DNA of 40,631 nt from Guptibacillus algicola (GCF_020171805.1 NZ_JAIVAF010000012.1:1-40631), one strand, 5' to 3'. Positions 25,618 through 36,314 are shown, counted from the first letter of the stretch. A program made the numbers and translations. The notes: a model not told the origin generated them from the sequence alone.

Positions 25618-26148
25618 ATGAGCAATGTTGTACTAATTTACGGAGGGAATTCCCTTCAATCGAGATTAAAAGGAATTAAAGACTATGCAGAAAGCTATTT
25701 AGATGAGCAGTCGATCTCCTATGAATCAATCAATGTGATTGACTTACCTTCTACAGATTTAATTACCGCTAACTTTAATAGTCCCGAGATTTTAGAAGCA
25801 AATGAAAAAGTGGAGAAAGCGTATGCTGTGATTATATTGACCCCAGTTTATAAGGCATCGTATACAGGGATATTGAAAACTTACCTTGATCTTCTCCCTC
25901 AAAAGGCTTTGAAGGGAAAAGTTGTTCTCCCATTGATGATCGGTGGATCGTTCGGACACCTGCTTGCGATCGATTATGCACTAAAGCCTGTCCTGTCTTC
26001 CCTTGGAGCAACGAATCTCCTTAGCGGTGCGTATGTGATCGATCAGCATGTTCAGCGTGGTGAGGGGAATACGTTTGTGTTGGATGAGGAGGCGAAGAAG
26101 AGGTTGAGGGGTAATTTGGAGACGTTGGAGGAAGAATTGAAAAAATAA
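25618..26148 (+). CDS. NAD(P)H-dependent FMN reductase (SsuE/MsuE-like)
   Basis: A 176-aa flavodoxin-like protein. The start at ATG 25618 follows GGAG; an in-frame GTG at 25609 overlaps that site. VVLIYGGNS at the N-terminus and ILTPVYKASYTGILKTYLD are typical of the SsuE group. It should supply FMNH2 to both flavin monooxygenases of the island. It lies 49 bp after the DszC-like gene and ends at a strong terminator. Confidence 0.9.
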   Translation: MSNVVLIYGGNSLQSRLKGIKDYAESYLDEQSISYESINVIDLPSTDLITANFNSPEILEANEKVEKAYAVIILTPVYKASYTGILKTYLDLLPQKALKGKVVLPLMIGGSFGHLLAIDYALKPVLSSLGATNLLSGAYVIDQHVQRGEGNTFVLDEEAKKRLRGNLETLEEELKK

Positions 26149-26187
26149 AAAAAGAGATGACGAACGAAATGTTCGTCATCTCTTTAA
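26149..26187. terminator. Terminator after the FMN reductase gene
   Basis: A 12-bp stem (GAGATGACGAAC / GTTCGTCATCTC) with A-rich and T-rich flanks, directly after the stop codon. It can also stop transcripts from groEL on the other strand. Confidence 0.9.
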
Positions 26188-26211
26188 ATTTTATGAAACG
26201 GGAGATGATGC

Positions 26212-26280
26212 AATATAGCTAAGTGAACTAAATGGTAGGGTCATTTTTTCTTCCCTCACTGAAATTCACTAAGTTATATT
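26212..26280. repeat. 69-bp imperfect inverted repeat next to the groEL stop
   Basis: AATATAGCTAAGTGAA (26212-26227) and TTCACTAAGTTATATT (26265-26280) pair at 14 of 16 positions around a 37-bp centre that has a weaker internal pairing (GGTAGGG against CCCTCAC). It ends 1 bp from the groEL stop codon and lacks a T run of the usual kind. It could be a 3' hairpin of the groE mRNA or a small interspersed element. Confidence 0.6.
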
Positions 26281-26281
26281 A

Positions 26282-27962
<1,681 letters not shown>

Positions 27963-27970
27963 TAGGTTAA

Positions 27971-28258
27971 TTACTTGCTTACAACTGCAAGAATATCGTT
28001 CTCACGAAGAATCAAATATTCTTTTCCGTCATATTTCACTTCTGTGCCAGCATACTTACTGTAAATAACAGCGTCGCCTTCTGATACTTCAAGAGCTACA
28101 CGCTCGCCAGAATCAGTCAATGCACCGCTACCTACAGATACAATGCGACCTTCTTGTGGCTTTTCTTTTGCAGAATCAGGAAGTACGATTCCGCTAGACG
28201 TTTTTTCTTCTAATTGAATTGGTTCTACTACTACGCGATCACCTAAAGGCTTTAACAA
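27971..28258 (-). CDS. groES: Co-chaperonin GroES (Hsp10)
   Basis: A 95-aa lid subunit of the GroEL chamber. I start it at TTG (28258), because GAGGAGGG lies 8 nt upstream and the protein then begins [12 protein letters not shown] as in all GroES. The longer frame adds 18 residues that run into the CIRCE region. The mobile loop [14 protein letters not shown] and the ending DILAVVSK are typical. Confidence 0.97.
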   Translation of the reverse strand: MLKPLGDRVVVEPIQLEEKTSSGIVLPDSAKEKPQEGRIVSVGSGALTDSGERVALEVSEGDAVIYSKYAGTEVKYDGKEYLILRENDILAVVSK

Positions 28259-28305
28259 CTCAAACACCCTCCTCAAGTGGATATTTATGGTTTGTTTTCG
28301 TTCTG

Positions 28306-28332
28306 TTAGCACTCATCAACGACGAGTGCTAA
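28306..28332. promoter_or_regulatory. CIRCE operator of groESL
   Basis: TTAGCACTC, 9 bp, GAGTGCTAA: a perfect CIRCE inverted repeat, the binding site of the heat-shock repressor HrcA. It lies between the groE promoter and the groES ribosome site. Confidence 0.97.
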
Positions 28333-28341
28333 CACATGTAT

Positions 28342-28371
28342 ATAATAAAATATTTTGCTATTCATTTGCAA
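28342..28371 (-). promoter_or_regulatory. groESL promoter
   Basis: TTGCAA (28366-28371), an 18-bp spacer and TATTAT (28342-28347) on the minus strand, just upstream of CIRCE. It fits a sigma-A heat-shock promoter controlled by HrcA. Confidence 0.7.
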
Positions 28372-28600
28372 GTAGTAAAGTTGATTTTTTTCACAGAAAA
28401 TTTGCATTCCTTTATTTATCAACCCGTCCTATGAAAAAGATAAGACTTAAGCACTAGTTTTCTGAACATTCCCTCTTCTGTGTCGCTCCCTTGTCGAGGA
28501 CCCTTATAGAAGGCATTCCCAATCATAAATGTGTTAAACTAATACAGTATGCAAAATGCCTCTTCCTAGGCATGCAAACCACTAAAAGGAGTCATGCTTC

Positions 28601-29311
28601 TTGGCAAAACATTACTGGACTATTTTAATGACCTATATCGTGATGCAGTTATCAGGATATCCGGGTGCTAAGCTATTTCAATACTTTGATATTCCGAATC
28701 CAATCGTAAGCTGGTCCGTTGTCAGCTTTCTAGGTGCACTCATCGTAATGCTGTTCCTTCTCCGCTCAACACCTGACGTTCCATTCGAGCGCTCTACCCG
28801 CGTTTCAGCTGGGCAGGCGGTAAGCTGGAGTATTCTTGGTGTCTTCATGGCTTATTGTGCTCAAATCATTGCTGCCATGATTGAGGTCAATGTATTCGGC
28901 ATCGAGCCCGGATCGGAAAATACTGAGATGCTAATGGATGTAGCGAAAGCAACACCCGTCTTCATCATCGTCATCTCCATTATTGGACCTATTCTTGAAG
29001 AAATCGTATTTAGAAAAGTTATTTTCGGGGCATTATATACTCGTTTTAACTTCTGGATAGCCGGAATTGCAAGTTCGGTTGTATTTGCAGCAATCCACTT
29101 CGACTTTTCACATATCCTTGTTTATACGGCGATGGGACTTACGTTTGCATTTCTTTATGTGAAAACGAAGCGTTTGATCGTACCGATTATCGCGCATATG
29201 ACGATGAACACAATCGTTGTACTAATAAACGTTTTTTATGCTGATGATATAGCAGACCTGCAAAAACAAGTTGAACAAATGGAATCATTTATTGGAGGAC
29301 TACTAACATGA
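28601..29311 (+). CDS. ydiL: CPBP-family intramembrane metalloprotease (YdiL-like)
   Basis: A 236-aa membrane protein with about six to seven helices and a TTG start (28601) behind AAAAGGAG. The CPBP (Abi/CAAX-protease-like) motifs are visible: EEIVFRK (EExxxR, near residues 131-137), AAIHFDFSH and a late HMTMN. The substrate is not known. The position beside groESL matches B. subtilis ydiL. A small hairpin (ATGCCT/AGGCAT, 28555-28572) lies in its leader. Its stop overlaps the ydiK start. Confidence 0.88.
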   Translation: MAKHYWTILMTYIVMQLSGYPGAKLFQYFDIPNPIVSWSVVSFLGALIVMLFLLRSTPDVPFERSTRVSAGQAVSWSILGVFMAYCAQIIAAMIEVNVFGIEPGSENTEMLMDVAKATPVFIIVISIIGPILEEIVFRKVIFGALYTRFNFWIAGIASSVVFAAIHFDFSHILVYTAMGLTFAFLYVKTKRLIVPIIAHMTMNTIVVLINVFYADDIADLQKQVEQMESFIGGLLT

Positions 29312-29532
29312 GATTTTCACCAACTCTAATGGGGTTTTTCTATGCTGGGCTAGGTTCGATCTTCACCTACCTTGCTGTTCAGAGCGCTCGTTCTGATGCA
29401 GACATGTGGAGCTTTTGGACGATTCTGTTGATGGTGCTGGCAACGGTTGACTTCGTCTACTCCATCCGCTTCTTTCTACTTAGAAAGAAAATCAATCAAT
29501 TAAAGAAAAAAGATCAAAACAAAAAGCGATAG
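29308..29532 (+). CDS. ydiK: Small membrane protein YdiK-like (DUF4305)
   Basis: A 74-aa protein with two membrane helices (about residues 7-25 and 34-55) and a basic Lys-rich tail. It overlaps ydiL by 4 bp (ATGA) and ends at a bidirectional terminator. Its function is unknown. The assignment rests on size, topology and the conserved ydiK/ydiL pairing. Confidence 0.8.
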   Translation: MRFSPTLMGFFYAGLGSIFTYLAVQSARSDADMWSFWTILLMVLATVDFVYSIRFFLLRKKINQLKKKDQNKKR

Positions 29533-29551
29533 GGCTAACCTATCGCTTTTT
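29521..29551. terminator. Bidirectional terminator between ydiK and tatC
   Basis: GCGATAGG/CCTATCGC stem flanked by AAAAA and TTTTT, so it works in both directions for two convergent genes. It overlaps the last codons of ydiK. Confidence 0.9.
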
Positions 29552-29569
29552 GTATATCTTCGTATTTTT

Positions 29570-30343
29570 TTATTGATCGGAATTCTGCTCTGCTTCTGCT
29601 TCCTCCAGCTGACGTTTTGCCTCTGCTTGCAGCCTCTTTCTGTAGCCGTAGCGAGACACGAGAATACTGAATTCATATAGTAAGAAGAGCGGCACAGAAA
29701 CCATAAGGTGTGAAATGATTTCAGGTGGTGTGATCATACCCGCGATGACGAGTAACCCAAAGTACGCATACTTTCTAATCTGGACAAGCATTGCAGGGTT
29801 CAACATCCCAAGTCTTGTAAAGAACAGAACGATCACAGGCAGCTGAAACACGAAGCCAAATGGTAACGTTAATTGAAATAAGAAGGTAAAGTATTGATTT
29901 GCGCCGTACATTTCCTGAATGTTAAGGCTTTCTGCCAGATTTCCTACAAAGTCGATGACAAAAGGAAACAGGACGAAATATGAAAATGAGATGCCTCCAA
30001 GAAATAAAATAAAGACTGATGGAATATAAGACAACGTTACTTTTCGTTCATTTTCAAAAAGTCCCGGCGAAACAAAAGCCCATAGCTGATAGAGAGCGAT
30101 GGGCGATGTCATAATGAAAGCAATCAGGAACGCAAAGCTGAAATAAACCTTTAACGGGTCCGTTAATGTAAAAGCGTTCATCGGTATTCCTTGTGCTTCA
30201 GGAGCATTTTGTAGAAACACAATGACCGGCTTTGCAACAAAAAGGCCCGCAATAAAGGAGAGAACTAAGATAACGACAGTGATGATGATTCGTTTCCTTA
30301 ATTCTTCTATGTGATCATAGATGGATTGTTTTTGTTCATCCAT
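29570..30343 (-). CDS. tatC: Twin-arginine translocase subunit TatC
   Basis: A 257-aa membrane protein with six helices and the TatC signatures HIEELRKRI near the start and AFVSPGLFENER in the periplasmic/external loop. It recognises the twin-arginine signal peptide and, with TatA, exports folded proteins. It follows tatA by 20 bp, in the position of the TatAy-TatCy pair of B. subtilis. The C-terminal tail is Glu/Ala-rich. Confidence 0.97.
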   Translation of the reverse strand: MDEQKQSIYDHIEELRKRIIITVVILVLSFIAGLFVAKPVIVFLQNAPEAQGIPMNAFTLTDPLKVYFSFAFLIAFIMTSPIALYQLWAFVSPGLFENERKVTLSYIPSVFILFLGGISFSYFVLFPFVIDFVGNLAESLNIQEMYGANQYFTFLFQLTLPFGFVFQLPVIVLFFTRLGMLNPAMLVQIRKYAYFGLLVIAGMITPPEIISHLMVSVPLFLLYEFSILVSRYGYRKRLQAEAKRQLEEAEAEQNSDQ

Positions 30344-30363
30344 TCCTTATCCGTCCTAACCGA

Positions 30364-30546
30364 TTACTGTTCGTTTTTTTTCTTATCGTTTGTATCATCG
30401 TCGTCATCTGCGAGTCCTTTTGTTGCATTCTTGAACTCGCGAAGTGTATTACCTGCTGCTTTACCAAGCTCAGGTAGTTTCTTCGGTCCAAAAATGATTA
30501 AAGCAACAACTGCAACTAGAGCGATACTTGCGCCACCCATTCCCAT
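30364..30546 (-). CDS. tatA: Twin-arginine translocase subunit TatA
   Basis: A 60-aa protein starting at the ATG at 30546, with AAGGAGG 8 nt upstream; the earlier in-frame GTG lies inside that site. A short membrane helix is followed by [14 protein letters not shown], the TatA hinge and amphipathic helix, then an acidic and Lys-rich tail. It forms the export pore with TatC. Confidence 0.96.
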   Translation of the reverse strand: MGMGGASIALVAVVALIIFGPKKLPELGKAAGNTLREFKNATKGLADDDDDTNDKKKNEQ

Positions 30547-30573
30547 GCGTGTCACCTCCTTATGATTGATAGT

Positions 30574-31212
30574 TTAAACTGGATAATGCTTCATGAAATA
30601 TACGAGAGCCTGCAGTTCAACTGCCAGGTCAATATGATGCACTCGAATATGATCAGGTACGGTCAAACGTGCTGGCGTAAAGTTCAGTATACCTTTTATG
30701 CCAGCCTCGTCCATTTGATCAGCAATCGCCTGAGCAGCATGGACTGGCACCGTTAGGATCACGACTGAAATGTCGTTCTTTTTCACTTGTTCTTGAAAAT
30801 TATCTATATGGTATACCGGAATACCGCCAATTTCTTGATTCACTTTTGTGGGATCCGCATCAAATGCTAGTTCGATCTTCGTATTGTTATTTTTGATGAA
30901 ATTGTAGTGAAGAAACGCCGTTCCAAGGTTACCGACTCCAATGAGAGCTACTCTTGTCGTTTCGTCTTGATCAAGCGTCTTACTAAAGAAAGATAACAGA
31001 TAATGAACATTATACCCATACCCTTTTTTACCAAGAGCACCAAAATAACTGAAATCTCTTCTTATGGTAGCGGAATCTACCTTTATCGCATCGCTCAATT
31101 CAGCAGAACTTACCCGCTGCTTTCCTGATGCACTAAGATTCTTTAAATAGCGATGATAGAGCGGCAGTCTTTTTGCTGTCGCTTGCGGAATTTTTGTTTG
31201 ATCAATATCCAT
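30574..31212 (-). CDS. rex: Redox-sensing repressor Rex
   Basis: A 212-aa protein starting at the ATG at 31212 behind GGAGGG. An N-terminal winged helix ([24 protein letters not shown], cited in part) is followed by a Rossmann fold with GVGNLG, which binds NADH/NAD+, and a C-terminal domain-swap helix. It represses fermentation and respiration genes until NADH rises. It lies 43 bp after moaC in the same orientation. I found no clear Rex operator within the window. Confidence 0.96.
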   Translation of the reverse strand: MDIDQTKIPQATAKRLPLYHRYLKNLSASGKQRVSSAELSDAIKVDSATIRRDFSYFGALGKKGYGYNVHYLLSFFSKTLDQDETTRVALIGVGNLGTAFLHYNFIKNNNTKIELAFDADPTKVNQEIGGIPVYHIDNFQEQVKKNDISVVILTVPVHAAQAIADQMDEAGIKGILNFTPARLTVPDHIRVHHIDLAVELQALVYFMKHYPV

Positions 31213-31255
31213 AAACACCCTCCACATTGACCTCCGCGCTCAATATATGGTTGTA

Positions 31256-31738
31256 CTACTCGCGCTTGTAATCCCCGCTTTTCCCCCCGGTTTTTGTAAG
31301 GAGATAGGTTTCCCCGATAACGATGCCTTTATCCAACGCTTTGCACATATCGTACACTGTTAATGCCGCTGCTGATGCTGCCGTCAGCGCTTCCATTTCT
31401 ACTCCGGTGCTTCCTTTTGTTTTCACATGAGCTTCAATGGTAAGCTCATAACAAGAAGAGCTAAGTTCCCAGTCGAAATGAAGGTCAACGCCAGAAAGCG
31501 CTATCGGATGACACATAGGGATGAGATCAGACGTTTTTTTTGCTGCCATAATCCCGGCAATTTGAGCGACTTGAAGCACATCGCCTTTCTTCATATTGCC
31601 TTCTTTAATGCCGGAATATATTTCTTCACTAACCTGCACGCTCGTCTTAGCAACCGCTGTTCGAGCAGTCGGAGTTTTCTCTGTAATATCGACCATCTGT
31701 GCTCGGCCTTCTTCATTAAAATGAGTAAATGAACTCAT
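31256..31738 (-). CDS. moaC: Cyclic pyranopterin monophosphate synthase MoaC
   Basis: A 160-aa enzyme of molybdenum cofactor synthesis, acting after MoaA. Conserved blocks are [30 protein letters not shown] and [31 protein letters not shown] precedes the ATG. The moaC-rex-tatA-tatC order matches B. subtilis. No other molybdopterin genes are in the window. Confidence 0.96.
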   Translation of the reverse strand: MSSFTHFNEEGRAQMVDITEKTPTARTAVAKTSVQVSEEIYSGIKEGNMKKGDVLQVAQIAGIMAAKKTSDLIPMCHPIALSGVDLHFDWELSSSCYELTIEAHVKTKGSTGVEMEALTAASAAALTVYDMCKALDKGIVIGETYLLTKTGGKSGDYKRE

Positions 31739-31969
31739 GGCTGCCCCTTTCTTCTATAGATGATAGAAGGTTACATGCTGCTACTTGTGACTATACACCA
31801 TTTCTATCCTTTTTGCTGTTTTTTAATAAGAATTTTTATTACCATTTAATGAACATTCCTTTAGTTGCTCACCTTGTCCTCACTACGATAAACTAAAAGG
31901 AACGTTATCGACTACAATTGCACGATTTAATCATACAACCAGAAGAGAGAAATTTGAGGTGAACAAGCA

Positions 31970-33892
31970 ATGATTGCACTACAAGTAAATGGCGTATCAA
32001 AATCATTTGGTGCTGACCCTATTTTATCTAATATTAAGTTAGAAGTACAATCGAGAGACCGTGTAGCACTCGTTGGTAGAAATGGTGCTGGTAAATCTAC
32101 TCTCCTTAAGCTCATCACAGGGCAATTATCCTATGATTCAGGAGATATCATCAAACCAAAAGACGTACGGATTGGATACATGGCTCAGGACACTGGCCTT
32201 GAATCAAACCTATCGATCTTTGATGAGATGCTTAGCGTCTTTGAAGAGCTTCGTGGTATGGAAAAAGAACTTCGCAGATACGAAGAAAAGATGGGTAATC
32301 CAGCAATCTATGAAGATGAACAGGAATACCAGCGTATCATGAAAGAATACGACCAGCTACAGGTCTCTTTCAAGGATAAGGGTGGCTATAAATACGAAGC
32401 AGACATTCGGACTGTCCTTCACGGGCTTAATTTCAAAGACTTCGATTATAGTACACTCATTTCCACTCTCAGTGGGGGACAGAAAACCCGTCTCGCACTA
32501 GGGAAACTGCTATTAACGAAGCCAGAACTACTTATACTAGATGAGCCAACAAACCACCTGGACATCCAGACGCTTACCTGGCTTGAAGGGTATCTCGCGG
32601 GCTATTCAGGTGCACTTCTTATCGTTTCCCACGACCGCTACTTTCTCGATAAAATCGTGAACAAAGTTTATGAAATCTCTAGAAACCGCGCAGAGCGATT
32701 TGAAGGAAATTATAGTTTCTATTTAGAAGAAAAAGAACGTCGCTATGAGCAGCAATTAAAAGAGTTTGAGAAACAGCAGAAGGAAATCGCCAAACTAGAA
32801 GACTTTGTTCAAAAGAACATCGTTCGTGCTTCTACTACCAAGCGTGCCCAGAGTAGAAGAAAGCAGCTTGAACGGATGGAACGAATCGATAAACCAAAAA
32901 GCGATGAAAAGTCAGCGAACATCTCTTTCTCAATCGACAAGCAAACAGGAAATGACGTGTTGAGTGTAAGAGAGCTATCGATCGGCTATCCTGATGCTGT
33001 GATCAATGATCAGCTTACGTTCGACTTGAAGCGTCAAGAAAGCGTTGCTCTCGTTGGTCCGAACGGTATAGGAAAATCAACCCTTCTTCAAGCGATCGTC
33101 TCAGGCAAAACGCTACTAGATGGGGATATCAATTTTGGAAGCAATGTGAAGATCGGATTTTATGACCAAGAGCAAACGAATCTTACATCTAACAAAACCG
33201 TTCTTAACGAATTGTGGGATGACTTCCCATTAACAGACGAAAAAGATATTCGTGCCGTACTAGGGCGGTTCCTTTTCAGTGGGGACGATGTATTAAAGAT
33301 TGTTTCTGAACTTAGCGGTGGTGAGAAAGGAAGACTTGCACTTTCGAAACTGATGATGCAAAAGTCGAACCTTCTTATTCTTGATGAACCGACTAACCAC
33401 CTTGATCTTGATAGTAAGGAAATTCTAGAAGAAGCGCTCATCCAGTTCCCTGGAACGATTTTATTCGTTTCTCACGATCGGTACTTTATTAATCGGATTA
33501 CGACTCGCGTTCTTGAGTTGTCTACTGAAGGCGTAACATCGTATCTTGGCGATTATGATTATTACGTTGAGAAGAAACAAGAACTCGCTGAACTTGCCGC
33601 TCTTGAACAGCAAGAGCAAAACAATGCAGCACCCGAACCTTCAGGTAAATCGAGCTTCCAACAAGACAAAGAAGCAAAACGCCAGGAGAGACAGACTCTA
33701 AGAAGAATCGACGAAATCGAAAAAGAAATTGATTCTGCAGAAATTAGAATCGCTGAAATTGAAGCAGAACTTTGTATCCCTGAAGTTTTTGAAGATCACG
33801 AGAAAGTCATGGTCTTAAATGAGGAGCTCGATAAGCTCCGAACTAGAACAGAAGAACTATTAGAGGAATGGGGAGAACTACAAGAATCCTAA
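31970..33892 (+). CDS. ydiF: ABC-F family ATPase YdiF
   Basis: A 640-aa cytoplasmic protein with two ABC domains and no membrane helices. Walker A motifs are GRNGAGKST (near residue 36) and GPNGIGKST (near 362), signatures LSGGQKTR and LSGGEKGR, and LLILDEPTNHLD occurs in both halves. A charged linker lies between them and a coiled-coil C-terminus of about 80 residues follows. ABC-F proteins act on the ribosome; the exact role of YdiF is not settled. GAGGTGA precedes the ATG, and the gene diverges from moaC. Confidence 0.93.
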   Translation: MIALQVNGVSKSFGADPILSNIKLEVQSRDRVALVGRNGAGKSTLLKLITGQLSYDSGDIIKPKDVRIGYMAQDTGLESNLSIFDEMLSVFEELRGMEKELRRYEEKMGNPAIYEDEQEYQRIMKEYDQLQVSFKDKGGYKYEADIRTVLHGLNFKDFDYSTLISTLSGGQKTRLALGKLLLTKPELLILDEPTNHLDIQTLTWLEGYLAGYSGALLIVSHDRYFLDKIVNKVYEISRNRAERFEGNYSFYLEEKERRYEQQLKEFEKQQKEIAKLEDFVQKNIVRASTTKRAQSRRKQLERMERIDKPKSDEKSANISFSIDKQTGNDVLSVRELSIGYPDAVINDQLTFDLKRQESVALVGPNGIGKSTLLQAIVSGKTLLDGDINFGSNVKIGFYDQEQTNLTSNKTVLNELWDDFPLTDEKDIRAVLGRFLFSGDDVLKIVSELSGGEKGRLALSKLMMQKSNLLILDEPTNHLDLDSKEILEEALIQFPGTILFVSHDRYFINRITTRVLELSTEGVTSYLGDYDYYVEKKQELAELAALEQQEQNNAAPEPSGKSSFQQDKEAKRQERQTLRRIDEIEKEIDSAEIRIAEIEAELCIPEVFEDHEKVMVLNEELDKLRTRTEELLEEWGELQES

Positions 33893-33917
33893 AACAGTCC
33901 ACAGTGGACTGTTTTTT
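33891..33917 (+). terminator. ydiF terminator
   Basis: AACAGTCCAC/GTGGACTGTT stem followed by TTTTTT, directly after the ydiF stop codon. Confidence 0.92.
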
Positions 33918-33940
33918 CTTTAGATAGGAAATATTCCGAC

Positions 33941-34121
33941 ATATTCACACAATCCACAAACTTATACACAGATTGTGTGCTTACTTTACGTGTCATTTCA
34001 AATTTATCAACATTATCCACAGGAACATTGATTGTTATCCACAATTCTTTACCCACAATAGAAATCCCTTTTTCTTCATATATAGAGCAATATGTCCACA
34101 TTATCCACTACTTGTGGACAA
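33941..34121. promoter_or_regulatory. DnaA-box cluster
   Basis: About ten 9-mers related to TTATNCACA lie in 181 bp between the ydiF and tsaD terminators. Exact matches: TTATACACA (33962-33970) and TTATCCACA (34013-34021, 34035-34043). One mismatch: 33941-33949, 34004-34012, 34049-34057, 34101-34109 and, on the minus strand, 34113-34121. Two mismatches: 33950-33958 and 34092-34100. All but one share one orientation. The gap has no gene. This density is that of a DnaA-binding locus such as those that titrate or regulate the initiator near oriC. Confidence 0.85.
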
Positions 34122-34130
34122 GTTCAACAT

Positions 34131-34167
34131 AAAAAAACCGGGACTAGATTCCCAGTTCTAATCCCGG
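34131..34167 (-). terminator. tsaD operon terminator
   Basis: Stem CCGGGA-TTAGA/TCTAG-TCCCGG on the minus strand followed by seven T. The 5' arm lies in the last codons of tsaD, so the terminator overlaps the gene end. Confidence 0.9.
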
Positions 34168-35160
34168 ATTTGCATTAAGCTGTAACGATGAACGCTTTCC
34201 TTTTCGGTATCCAATTGTGCCAGCTGCCGCAATCATGGCAGCATTATCTGTACAATAATGAAGTGGCGGGATGATCAGCTCGATATCGGAATCTGCGAAC
34301 ACTTCTTTCAGCGAAGAACGTAGTCCTTTGTTTGCTGCAACGCCTCCAGCAAGAAGCACTTGCTTTACATCATATTCTTCCGCCGCACGTTTCGTTTTGG
34401 TTACGAGAACATCGACAACGGCTGCTTGAAAACTAGCTGCTAGATCCTCAGGCTTAATCTCTTCATTCCGTTGCTTTGCATTGTGAACCGTGTTAATCAC
34501 TGCTGATTTCAATCCGCTAAAGCTGAAATCATATGACCCTTTCTCAAGCCATGCACGTGGCAAAGGGACTGATTCAACACCTTCTTGTGCAAGACGATCG
34601 ATATGTGGTCCACCTGGATAAGGTAACTTTAGTGTTCTTGCCACTTTGTCATAAGCTTCGCCTGCAGCGTCATCACGAGTTTCACCGATTAATGTGAACT
34701 CTCCCTCAGACTCCATATGAACAAGCTCTGTATGCCCTCCTGAGACAACGAGAGCAAGCAGTGGATACTTAAGCTCAGAGACAAGCTGATTCGCATAAAT
34801 ATGACCAGCTATATGATGCGTTCCGATCAGAGGCTTTTGATGAGCGAACGCCAAGGCTTTCGCTGTATTGACTCCTATTAAAAGCGCACCTACAAGGCCT
34901 GGTCCTTCTGTAACGGCAATTGCATCAACATCATCCATCGTTACTTCAGCCGTACGAAGAGCTTCTTCTAGAATGACCGTCATTTCTTCAACATGATGAC
35001 GAGAAGCGATTTCGGGAACGACTCCTCCAAAACGCTTATGACTCTCAATCTGTGAAGCGACGATATTAGAAAGAACTTCTGTTCCACCTTTGACGATCGA
35101 AACCGCTGTTTCATCACAACTGGTTTCAATCCCTAGTATGATCTCTGCATTATTTTCCAT
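34144..35160 (-). CDS. tsaD: tRNA t6A37 threonylcarbamoyltransferase TsaD
   Basis: A 338-aa ASKHA-fold enzyme that moves threonylcarbamoyl onto A37 of ANN-reading tRNAs. It begins with the [11 protein letters not shown] block. The metal-site histidines are in HHIAGH near residue 115, and VSGGHTEL and [11 protein letters not shown] are present. It works with TsaB and TsaE, encoded in the same operon. The start overlaps rimI by 11 bp. Confidence 0.97.
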   Translation of the reverse strand: MENNAEIILGIETSCDETAVSIVKGGTEVLSNIVASQIESHKRFGGVVPEIASRHHVEEMTVILEEALRTAEVTMDDVDAIAVTEGPGLVGALLIGVNTAKALAFAHQKPLIGTHHIAGHIYANQLVSELKYPLLALVVSGGHTELVHMESEGEFTLIGETRDDAAGEAYDKVARTLKLPYPGGPHIDRLAQEGVESVPLPRAWLEKGSYDFSFSGLKSAVINTVHNAKQRNEEIKPEDLAASFQAAVVDVLVTKTKRAAEEYDVKQVLLAGGVAANKGLRSSLKEVFADSDIELIIPPLHYCTDNAAMIAAAGTIGYRKGKRSSLQLNANPGLELGI

Positions 35161-35608
35161 TTAAATTCACCCACATTACTAGTGCATCCTCCTGGTTATC
35201 TGAGTAATAACTTTTACGGATGCCCCCTTCTACAAAACCTAGCTTCTTATATAAGTTCTGTGCAACTGTATTGGAAACTCTCACTTCAAGCGTCATTTTT
35301 AAAGCTCCACGAGACTTTGCAAACTGAATCGCTTTGCTCATCAACGCTTCTCCTAACTTCATACCTCTATAATCAGGATGAAGCGCGATATTGGTGATAT
35401 GAGCTTCATCAATAATCACCCATACGCCGCAGTAACCTGCGATCTCTTCCCCTACTTCGAGCAAAAGATAAGTCGCAAACTGATTCACAACCACTTCATT
35501 ATAGAAGGCTGACCGACTCCAAGGTGTCGGAAATGTTGCTTTCTCAATTTCCATGACAGCTTCAATATCTTCCACAGTCATTGAACGAAACGATATCGTT
35601 TTTTCCAT
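35150..35608 (-). CDS. rimI: Ribosomal protein bS18-alanine N-acetyltransferase RimI-like
   Basis: A 152-aa GNAT acetyltransferase starting at the ATG at 35608 behind AGGGGA; the longer frame lies in tsaB. It has [16 protein letters not shown], the acetyl-CoA motif [14 protein letters not shown] and [13 protein letters not shown]. The tsaB-rimI-tsaD order is the usual one. The true substrate in Bacillaceae is less certain than in E. coli. Confidence 0.92.
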   Translation of the reverse strand: MEKTISFRSMTVEDIEAVMEIEKATFPTPWSRSAFYNEVVVNQFATYLLLEVGEEIAGYCGVWVIIDEAHITNIALHPDYRGMKLGEALMSKAIQFAKSRGALKMTLEVRVSNTVAQNLYKKLGFVEGGIRKSYYSDNQEDALVMWVNLNGK

Positions 35609-35618
35609 AACGAATCCC

Positions 35619-36314
35619 CTACTTTTCTTGCGAAGCGAGCCACTTGGCTTCAGCCTCTGCCATCCTAACGTAATTCGGTTTAAACGAGTGTACATCCTCG
35701 ATTGGTTCTTTCATCGCTCCAAGTACAGCAAGCTCTGATGGTCGAGCATTAGCGCAACTAACAGGAGGAAGAACAGCTTTATCTCCTAGGATCTCTACAA
35801 TCGTTTCTTTGTGGTTCAACAAATCATTACTAATGAATAAGAACTGATCATGCGCATCTTTGTTTTGTTTAAGCCATTCCTCAAACAGAACGATCTGATC
35901 TTCATTCTTTCTCATAAGTCGCGTTCCATCTTTCACAAATACCCCATTGTATACTTGTCCTCTTCTCGCATCAAAAAATGGAACGATTGCTCCATCGAAG
36001 AAACGTCCGCTTTGGGCAAGAACTTCGAGACTCGATACCCCTACTAAAGGAATCTTTAGCGTCCACGCTAATGTTTTTGCTATACTGACTCCAATCCGAA
36101 GACCGGTGTATGAACCAGGTCCTTCAGCAACCACAATTCGATCGAGCTCATTCGGTTTCACGCCAACCTCTTCTAAAAGCTCTTCGATCGCTGGCATCAA
36201 TCGGATTGAGTGATTCTTCTTTAAGTTTGTAATCAGCTCGCCAACAATGGTATCGTCTACCATCACGGCGATCCCCATTACATAGTTAGATGAATCAATC
36301 GCTAGTACTCTCAT
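35619..36314 (-). CDS. tsaB: t6A complex subunit TsaB
   Basis: A 231-aa protein starting at the ATG at 36314 behind AAGGAG; the longer frame is inside tsaE. It begins with MRVLAIDSSNYVMGIAV and has VVAEGPGSYTGLRIG. It is an inactive TsaD paralogue that scaffolds TsaD and TsaE. It overlaps the end of tsaE by 20 bp. Confidence 0.95.
   Translation of the reverse strand: MRVLAIDSSNYVMGIAVMVDDTIVGELITNLKKNHSIRLMPAIEELLEEVGVKPNELDRIVVAEGPGSYTGLRIGVSIAKTLAWTLKIPLVGVSSLEVLAQSGRFFDGAIVPFFDARRGQVYNGVFVKDGTRLMRKNEDQIVLFEEWLKQNKDAHDQFLFISNDLLNHKETIVEILGDKAVLPPVSCANARPSELAVLGAMKEPIEDVHSFKPNYVRMAEAEAKWLASQEK

Noticed and set aside
33889-34101. 70-aa minus-strand reading frame
   Set aside because: It runs through the DnaA-box cluster, contains no domain, and its codons are set by the repeated boxes.
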